Below, in pieces: positions 33,406 through 37,083 of a stretch of 37,083 nt of DNA. The stretch lies in the NCBI GenBank assembly GCA_903856295.1, contig CAIOBP010000194.1:1-37083 (forward strand). The letters are read 5' to 3'. The translations under genes and the position numbers were made by a program. How positions within the stretch are numbered: the stretch's first letter is position 1; each line of letters opens with the position of its first letter. This stretch comes from an uncultured Rhodospirillales bacterium (GTDB taxonomy: Bacteria; Pseudomonadota; Alphaproteobacteria; Azospirillales; Azospirillaceae). The notes below the pieces were generated by a model that had not been told where the DNA came from, searched no databases, and saw only the letters and a program-made list of their open reading frames with translations.

Positions 33406-33468
33406 ACCGCCACCGCACCGGTTGCCGCGCCCCCCGAGGGACACCCAGCCGCGTCGCGCGAGAAAGAT

Positions 33469-33543
33469 GGGCGATTAGCTCAGCGGGAGAGCACACCCTT
33501 CACACGGGTGGGGTCATAGGTTCAATCCCTATATCGCCCACCA
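33469..33543 (+). tRNA. tRNA-Val(CAC), CCA encoded
   Basis: 75 bases with a 7-bp acceptor (GGGCGAT/ATCGCCC), 4-bp D stem (GCTC/GAGC), 5-bp anticodon stem (CACCC/GGGTG) with loop TTCACAC (anticodon CAC at 33501-33503, valine), TTCAATC T-loop on an ATAGG/CCTAT stem, and encoded CCA. Bases 33460-33467 (GAGAAAGA) and 33544-33551 (TCTTTCTC) are complementary and extend the acceptor beyond CCA. Confidence 0.95.
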
Positions 33544-33647
33544 TCTTTCTCAAGGGGTTAGCGGAAATCAGCCGTACCGACAACCAGCCGGGGAAGCCTG
33601 GGGGAAGCCAGAGACGGTAAGTCGGAGCCAGATCAGGCAACGATGCG

Positions 33648-34895
33648 CTATCCCGTCGCACCCATCCGATACTCGCCCGACTTCCGGTCCCGTTGCAGCT
33701 TCGCGGGGTGAGCGGCGGTCACGAGATGGACGTTGAACCGGCGAGCGAAGCGCTTCAGGTCGCGGATCGCCTGCCCGGTGTACTCGGTCACGGTCATGCC
33801 GGGGGCGCGCTGGTGTTCTAACTCGTTCCACGGATCGATGCTGATCACGGTGGCGTTGTGGCGGATCACGGCGGCGGCGGCGGCGGTTTCGAACACCCAT
33901 TCGAGGGTGGCGTCGGTGTCGTCGTCGGCCACCAGGAACACGAAATGCTGATCAATCCAATCGTCGGCCGCTGCGATTTCCTCGAGGCTCCACAGGGCGG
34001 GCGGTTTGCCGATCTTCCACCAGCGCAGCGCCCGGCGGTGATCAACCTGCGCCCGTTGCTCGGGACTGAAGAACGCGGTGACGCTGCCGTGCCTGTGAGC
34101 CAGCCGACAAGCGGTTTCGTTGATCCAGGTCGATTTCCCGTGGTTCGGAATGCCGGTCACCACCTGAAAGTCACCCCGGCGAATACGGATGTGCTGGTCA
34201 AGGGCAAGGTGGCCGAGCGGCAAGGCGTCCGGTTCGGTGAGGGGCGGCAATTGCGACATGGTGAACAGGCCACGGACGGCCAGCCAGTCGGCCCCCTCGA
34301 TCACGGCGCGCACCGCCGCGCCCCCGTACTTGACCAGCACGTCGTTGAGGTCTTTGCAGCCGGCCGGATAACGGACATAGCGGCACTTCGCCCGCCCGAG
34401 CCGTAGGGCCAGATCGTTCATGAGGTTGACGCCCGGTCCGTCCGCGTCGGTCGCCAGGATGATCGTTGGCACCGAGCGGAGCGCGTCCAGGGCGTCGGCC
34501 ACGTAGCTATATTTCGCGCTGTCGGGTTCTGCGCCGATGGCTTGTTGCGGGGCACCGTCGGGCACCGAGACGACGCGAGCGAAGCCGGCTTGCAGGGCGG
34601 TGATCGCGTCAAGCTCGCCCTCGGTGATGATCAGCGGTTCGGTGGCAAGGGTGGTGTCGGTGATCGCGTCGGCGTTCCAGAAACATTTCACCCCGTCCTT
34701 GTCCTGATAAAATCGCTTCTCCCCGGCGATGGTCCGGAATTTCCGGTTCACGACGGCACCGCTCCGAAAGCTGGGAATAACGATCCAGTCACCACCACGT
34801 TCTTGATGGCTGCCGATGCCCAGCCGGGTGATCAGTTCCACGTCCAGACCGCGCGCTTCGAGGATCGCGGCGTGTTTCTCGGTCAATCCGGGCAT
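33648..34895 (-). CDS. Phage-type Toprim-helicase (primase-helicase), C-terminally truncated
   Basis: A 415-residue T7 gp4-like protein without its own zinc ribbon. After MPGLTEKHAAILEARGLDVELITRLG come Toprim motifs TEGELDA (about 120-126) and ILATDADGPG (about 165-174), then a RecA/DnaB-type helicase part with Walker A GIPNHGKSTW (about 272-281) and SIDPWNELEH. It stops in the LVTAAHPAKLQRDRKSGEYR segment, which in relatives is followed by the last conserved helicase strand and arginine finger, so about 60-80 residues are missing beside the tRNA. ATG 34895 has AAAGGA eight bases before it. The zinc ribbon is in the overlapping upstream gene. Priming plus unwinding of the element is the expected task; activity after the truncation is doubtful. 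Confidence 0.85.
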   Translation of the reverse strand: MPGLTEKHAAILEARGLDVELITRLGIGSHQERGGDWIVIPSFRSGAVVNRKFRTIAGEKRFYQDKDGVKCFWNADAITDTTLATEPLIITEGELDAITALQAGFARVVSVPDGAPQQAIGAEPDSAKYSYVADALDALRSVPTIILATDADGPGVNLMNDLALRLGRAKCRYVRYPAGCKDLNDVLVKYGGAAVRAVIEGADWLAVRGLFTMSQLPPLTEPDALPLGHLALDQHIRIRRGDFQVVTGIPNHGKSTWINETACRLAHRHGSVTAFFSPEQRAQVDHRRALRWWKIGKPPALWSLEEIAAADDWIDQHFVFLVADDDTDATLEWVFETAAAAAVIRHNATVISIDPWNELEHQRAPGMTVTEYTGQAIRDLKRFARRFNVHLVTAAHPAKLQRDRKSGEYRMGATG

Positions 34896-35121
34896 CGACA
34901 AATCCTTTGAATTCGCAGTGGTGACAGAGGAAGACGGCAGTTCCGATCTCGATCCGGCCGCGACGGGTCTCGCTGGGTCCGATGGCGACCGAGAGGCAGG
35001 GCGATTTTCGATTGTGCTTCCGGGTGTGGCTGCACTTCGGGCACAGGCCGTAACGGCTGCCCGGCTCGTAGCTCCGCAGGCGGATGCCATGCTTGATCAG
35101 TTCGTCGGTGACGCTGGTCAT
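34789..35121 (-). CDS. Phage-primase zinc-ribbon protein, overlapping the helicase gene
   Basis: A 110-residue frame with a CPKC...CHHC zinc ribbon (LCPKCSHTRKHNRKSPCLSV; AVFLCHHCEFKGFV) exactly like the N-terminal zinc-binding domain of phage primase-helicases (Pfam Prim_Zn_Ribbon group). It begins at ATG 35121, two bases after the preceding gene's stop. Its conserved part ends at about residue 75; the rest (RSARSGRGTDHPAGHRQPSRTWW) reads over the helicase gene in another frame and looks non-functional. The helicase frame is +1 relative to it. This is either an authentic pair of overlapping genes, a programmed frameshift, or an ancestral single gene broken by a frameshift. Confidence 0.75.
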   Translation of the reverse strand: MTSVTDELIKHGIRLRSYEPGSRYGLCPKCSHTRKHNRKSPCLSVAIGPSETRRGRIEIGTAVFLCHHCEFKGFVDARIDRETRRDPRSARSGRGTDHPAGHRQPSRTWW

Positions 35122-35123
35122 GG

Positions 35124-35489
35124 TCAGAACCCCAGCGGCGTGATGCCGACACGTTCGGCGAGCGACTGAGGCTTGTCGGCGGCGGCGGACGGTGTTGCGT
35201 GGTCCGCGTCTGCCCAACGTTCGCCATTCAGCCACGTGGCGGGGTGGGGGATGAATTTCGGATCGCTGCCAACGGATTTGCCGGCAAAGCGTTCGGCGGC
35301 AGAGAGCAGGGCGGCGGCATCGACTTTCTTGCGAGCGGCACGGTAGGCTTTCAGGGCAGCGCCTCGGCCGACGTGGCGTGGATAGGCGGCATACCAAGCT
35401 GGGAAGTCGGCTTCCGTCAGGCAGATCACCTTCCCCTGAAGTGCGCAGCTTTCCTCCCGCCGGCTTTTAGTCGAGGGCGCCGGTTCCAT
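35124..35489 (-). CDS. Phage replication protein, DnaT/O-like C-terminal domain
   Basis: A 121-residue frame with the recognisable phage replication C-terminal domain: FPAWYAAYPRHVGRGAALKAYRAARK, then SDPKFIPHPATWLNGERW, the 'HPATWL' ending of DnaT/lambda-O-like replisome-organiser proteins that recruit the helicase. ATG 35489 has AGGA seven bases before it. The frame is open further upstream through the PPIE-coding 12-bp repeats, so it may originally have been fused to the gene at 35546-36127. Stop is two bases before the zinc-ribbon start. Confidence 0.75.
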   Translation of the reverse strand: MEPAPSTKSRREESCALQGKVICLTEADFPAWYAAYPRHVGRGAALKAYRAARKKVDAAALLSAAERFAGKSVGSDPKFIPHPATWLNGERWADADHATPSAAADKPQSLAERVGITPLGF

Positions 35490-35505
35490 GGCGGTTCCTA
35501 CTGCT

Positions 35506-35553
35506 GGTTCTATTGGTGGTTCTATTGGTGGTTCTATTGGTGGTTCTATTGGT
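35506..35553 (+). repeat. Four exact 12-bp tandem repeats (GGTTCTATTGGT)
   Basis: Four identical units at 35506, 35518, 35530 and 35542. In the frame of the replication C-terminal gene they read PPIE; in the frame of the upstream gene they bring the TAG stop (35546-35548). Copy-number change would not alter the frame. Confidence 0.9.
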
Positions 35554-36127
35554 GGATAGGCGGAACGTGGTTCCCCAGGGGGCGGAACGTCGTTCCGGGG
35601 GCTGGGGAATTTGGTTCCGGGGACTGGGGAACGTCGTTCCGGGCGGAATTCAGTTCCGGGCGGAATGTGGTTCCGGGCGAAACCGGCGCGGAAAGAGTGG
35701 CGAGGATCGCGAGATCGATCCGGTACTCGCGGGCTTTGTGCCGCGCCATGTCGGCTTCGGCGACCATGACCAACATCCACGCAGCCAGCGGCCGGGCATC
35801 ACCTTCGGCAAGCCATCGGATCATGGTCCTATCACAGCAAAGCCCAAGCGTGTCTCCTGTGCGCTCTTCCCGGTGCAGCGCCTCCTTCGCCCAATCATCA
35901 TTGACCGACCACGGCGCATCAGCAGGCCAAGGGTCGCCAGCCTTCCGGTCGTGCCACATCAAGACGCCGCTATCCGGCATGCGTTCGAGCGCGGCTTTTC
36001 CCGCAGGGTCTCCGCCCGAAATAGCTTGACCGAGCCACAAAATCCGGGCTGCGCGTTCCGCATTTTTCTTTTCTCGGTTGGGATCAATAACTTCAACGGG
36101 CTCAGGAAAATCTGCCTCTTCGGTCAT
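35546..36127 (-). CDS. Element protein of unknown function upstream of the replication genes
   Basis: Not recognised; 193 residues from ATG 36127, eleven bases after the integrase stop. The N-terminal ~140 residues look globular (NREKKNAERAARILWLGQAISGG, WHDRKAGDPWPADAPWSV, DRTMIRWLAEGDARPLAAWMLVMVAEADMARHKAREYRID). The last ~45 residues are a Pro/Asn/Ser-rich linker (GTTFRPELNSARNDVPQ; GTTFRPLGNHVPP) coded by the iteron array, ending abruptly in the 12-bp repeats. If fused to the next frame by a net one- or two-base change it would be an approximately 334-residue initiator with a linker, as in lambda O. Could be the origin-binding domain. Confidence 0.7.
   Translation of the reverse strand: MTEEADFPEPVEVIDPNREKKNAERAARILWLGQAISGGDPAGKAALERMPDSGVLMWHDRKAGDPWPADAPWSVNDDWAKEALHREERTGDTLGLCCDRTMIRWLAEGDARPLAAWMLVMVAEADMARHKAREYRIDLAILATLSAPVSPGTTFRPELNSARNDVPQSPEPNSPAPGTTFRPLGNHVPPIHQ
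35562..35674. repeat. Six palindromic iterons GGAAY-N3-GTTCC, spacing 22/22/22/17/17
   Basis: Units at 35562 (GGAACGTGGTTCC), 35584 (GGAACGTCGTTCC), 35606 (GGAATTTGGTTCC), 35628 (GGAACGTCGTTCC), 35645 (GGAATTCAGTTCC) and 35662 (GGAATGTGGTTCC). Spacings of 22 and 17 are not multiples of 3, so the repeat is not the consequence of a repeated peptide. It lies within the 3' part of the upstream gene, directly before the replication C-terminal gene. Candidate replication origin. Confidence 0.75.
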
Positions 36128-36138
36128 GAAAGCTCCTC

Positions 36139-36942
36139 TCAAGAAATTTGGCGCGCTATTGGCAGCGCAATTACTTCGGCCGCTTCGGCTCCGCACATCA
36201 ACGCACCGATGTGCCGCGACACTCGGTCGGCTGCCCCAATCAAGGCGGCATCGGGACGGCGGATATAGTGGCGTTCGGTTACTCCCCGCCGGGAATGACC
36301 GAGCAATTCGCCTATCGTGGCGTCTGAATATCCTTCGGTCGCCGCGATGGTGGCGAACGTCCTGCGAAGATCATGGCTTCGCGCATCGGACAGACCGGCG
36401 GCATCGAAGATCGCGGCTATCGGTTTTTTGAGATCGGCGGGAGCGGTGCCGTCGCGGTTCGGAAAAACCCAGTCCTCGTGGCGACGAGGCATGGACTTGA
36501 GAATATCCAGAACAGACCTGCCAATCGGGCGGGTGCTCCGGCCCGTCTTCGTCGCCTGCAAGCGCAGGCACGAACCGAGTTCATCAATCTCCGACCACCG
36601 CAACCCGACGGCCTCTTCCCGTCTCAGCCCAGTGAATGCGATAAGACGCACGGCGGCAACCGGGGCCGGGTGCGTCGCCTCCATCGCCTTCAGGACGGCT
36701 CCGAGTTTGCGAAGCTCATCAGACGTGAGCACCCGGTCTTTCGCTCCGCTGGCGGCTTTATCAACCCCGTGCGCAGGATTTTCGCCCGACGTGTAGCCGC
36801 GTCGTTCTGCCCACTTCCAGATTGCCCCCAGCAGCCCGACGGCCCTGGCTGCCGTGCCGGGTCCGCCAGTCACAACGGCTTTACCCCTCGCCTTGGTCTT
36901 GACGACAACGGCTGTCCGCCCGGCGGCTATCGCGTCCACCAT
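36139..36942 (-). CDS. Tyrosine recombinase/integrase, N-terminal arm-binding domain missing
   Basis: A 267-residue catalytic and core-binding part of a tRNA-site integrase. Core-binding: GLLGAIWKWAERRGYTSGENPAHGV (about 37-61). Catalytic Arg in FTGLRREEAVGLRWSEI, Lys in ATKTGRSTRPI, HDLRRTFAT for the His-x-x-Arg box, GHSRRGVTERHYI for the second His and the nucleophile Tyr. All active-site positions are present. Related proteins have about 80-120 additional N-terminal residues (DUF4102-type arm binding); here a TGA (36964-36966) lies in frame seven codons before ATG 36942, and RQDVQR between them resembles the family, so the domain was lost by a nonsense or deletion change. It may still recombine, or be inactive. 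First gene of the minus-strand element operon. Confidence 0.8.
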   Translation of the reverse strand: MVDAIAAGRTAVVVKTKARGKAVVTGGPGTAARAVGLLGAIWKWAERRGYTSGENPAHGVDKAASGAKDRVLTSDELRKLGAVLKAMEATHPAPVAAVRLIAFTGLRREEAVGLRWSEIDELGSCLRLQATKTGRSTRPIGRSVLDILKSMPRRHEDWVFPNRDGTAPADLKKPIAAIFDAAGLSDARSHDLRRTFATIAATEGYSDATIGELLGHSRRGVTERHYIRRPDAALIGAADRVSRHIGALMCGAEAAEVIALPIARQIS

Positions 36943-37083
36943 CCGTTGAACATCTTGGCGGTGTCAATCAGCGCGCAAAAGTTTCCAGGCAGGCGGGGAA
37001 AACAGCGCGTTTTTTTTCCAGTCCCTCAGGTTGTTTTCTGACGCTGTTTAAAACGGTATGAGTGGTTTCCGGTTTCGAGTATA
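36943..37083. other. A+T-rich flank upstream of the integrase
   Basis: No gene seen. Contains an in-frame stop (36964-36966) that ends the integrase's upstream extension, a run of eight T within GGAAAA...TTTTCC (36997-37019) and no copy of the tRNA-Val 3' end. It probably holds the integrase promoter. Confidence 0.5.

Larger units (their letters stand above)
33544..37083. mobile_element. Integrated element (phage/satellite-like remnant) at tRNA-Val; right end not in window
   Basis: Begins immediately after the tRNA-Val CCA and includes a tyrosine integrase, a replication module and possible iterons, all on the minus strand. G+C is visibly lower than the flanks, and the last ~120 bases are A+T-rich. 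The integrase lacks its N-terminus and the helicase its C-terminus, so it looks partly degenerate. No second copy of the tRNA 3' end is found between 36943 and 37083, so attR must be to the right. Confidence 0.8.

Noticed and set aside
36943-37083. Right attachment site of the tRNA-Val element
   Set aside because: No copy of the tRNA 3' end (TTCAATCCCTATATCGCCCA) is found here; attR must be outside the window.

Overview
The window is high-GC DNA (very G+C-rich codon third positions) with gene types typical of an alphaproteobacterium, most likely Rhodospirillales. Pointers are a MucR/Ros-family regulator, a DUF4169-type small protein, a PAS_5-type protein, a DUF1640/CCDC90-like coiled-coil protein and a SirB1 protein. 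No 16S rRNA or other strain marker is present, so the genus is not claimed.

Left part (1-10,800): ilvD (minus strand) ends in a dispersed palindromic repeat. It is followed by a small heptad coiled-coil protein, three hypothetical or PAS_5 genes and a DUF4169 gene on the minus strand. A plus-strand run then codes for an AsmA-like envelope protein, YccF, a periplasmic Spy/CpxP-like protein, a PduO-type cobalamin adenosyltransferase and a MoeB/ThiF-family enzyme. The cobalamin gene has a perfect inverted repeat over its start codon and an extended -10 element placed so that the mRNA could be leaderless.

Middle (10,800-33,500): a PAS-containing chemotaxis receptor, a multi-PAS histidine kinase and a Rid-family protein lacking the usual catalytic Arg. 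Next come SbcC/SbcD (ATGA overlap), mucR behind a 418-bp regulatory region, a DsbA-family oxidoreductase, glutathione synthetase, a hendecad-repeat coiled-coil protein, SirB1, YraN and RsmI. RsmI diverges from an LpoA-like lipoprotein with only 11 bp between start codons. An alpha/beta hydrolase, a Zn/Mn-type ABC transporter operon (small membrane protein, ATPase, permease) with a Zur-like box over its promoter, a four-helix membrane protein and an RluC/D pseudouridine synthase complete this part.

Right part (33,469-37,083): a tRNA-Val(CAC) gene is followed at once by a lower-GC integrated element, all genes on the minus strand. It carries a tyrosine integrase without its N-terminal arm-binding domain, an unknown protein, a phage replication-protein C-terminal domain, a primase zinc-ribbon protein, and an overlapping Toprim-helicase that lacks its C-terminus beside the tRNA. 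Inside this replication module are six 13-bp palindromic units (GGAAY-N3-GTTCC) at exact spacings of 22, 22, 22, 17 and 17 bp. None of these spacings is a multiple of three, so the repetition is best explained at DNA level, as replication-origin iterons in a lambda-O-like layout. The element's right end lies outside the window.

A family of about 50-110-bp palindromic intergenic repeats (five copies, one diverged hairpin relative) links otherwise unrelated gene ends and probably acts in 3'-end formation.
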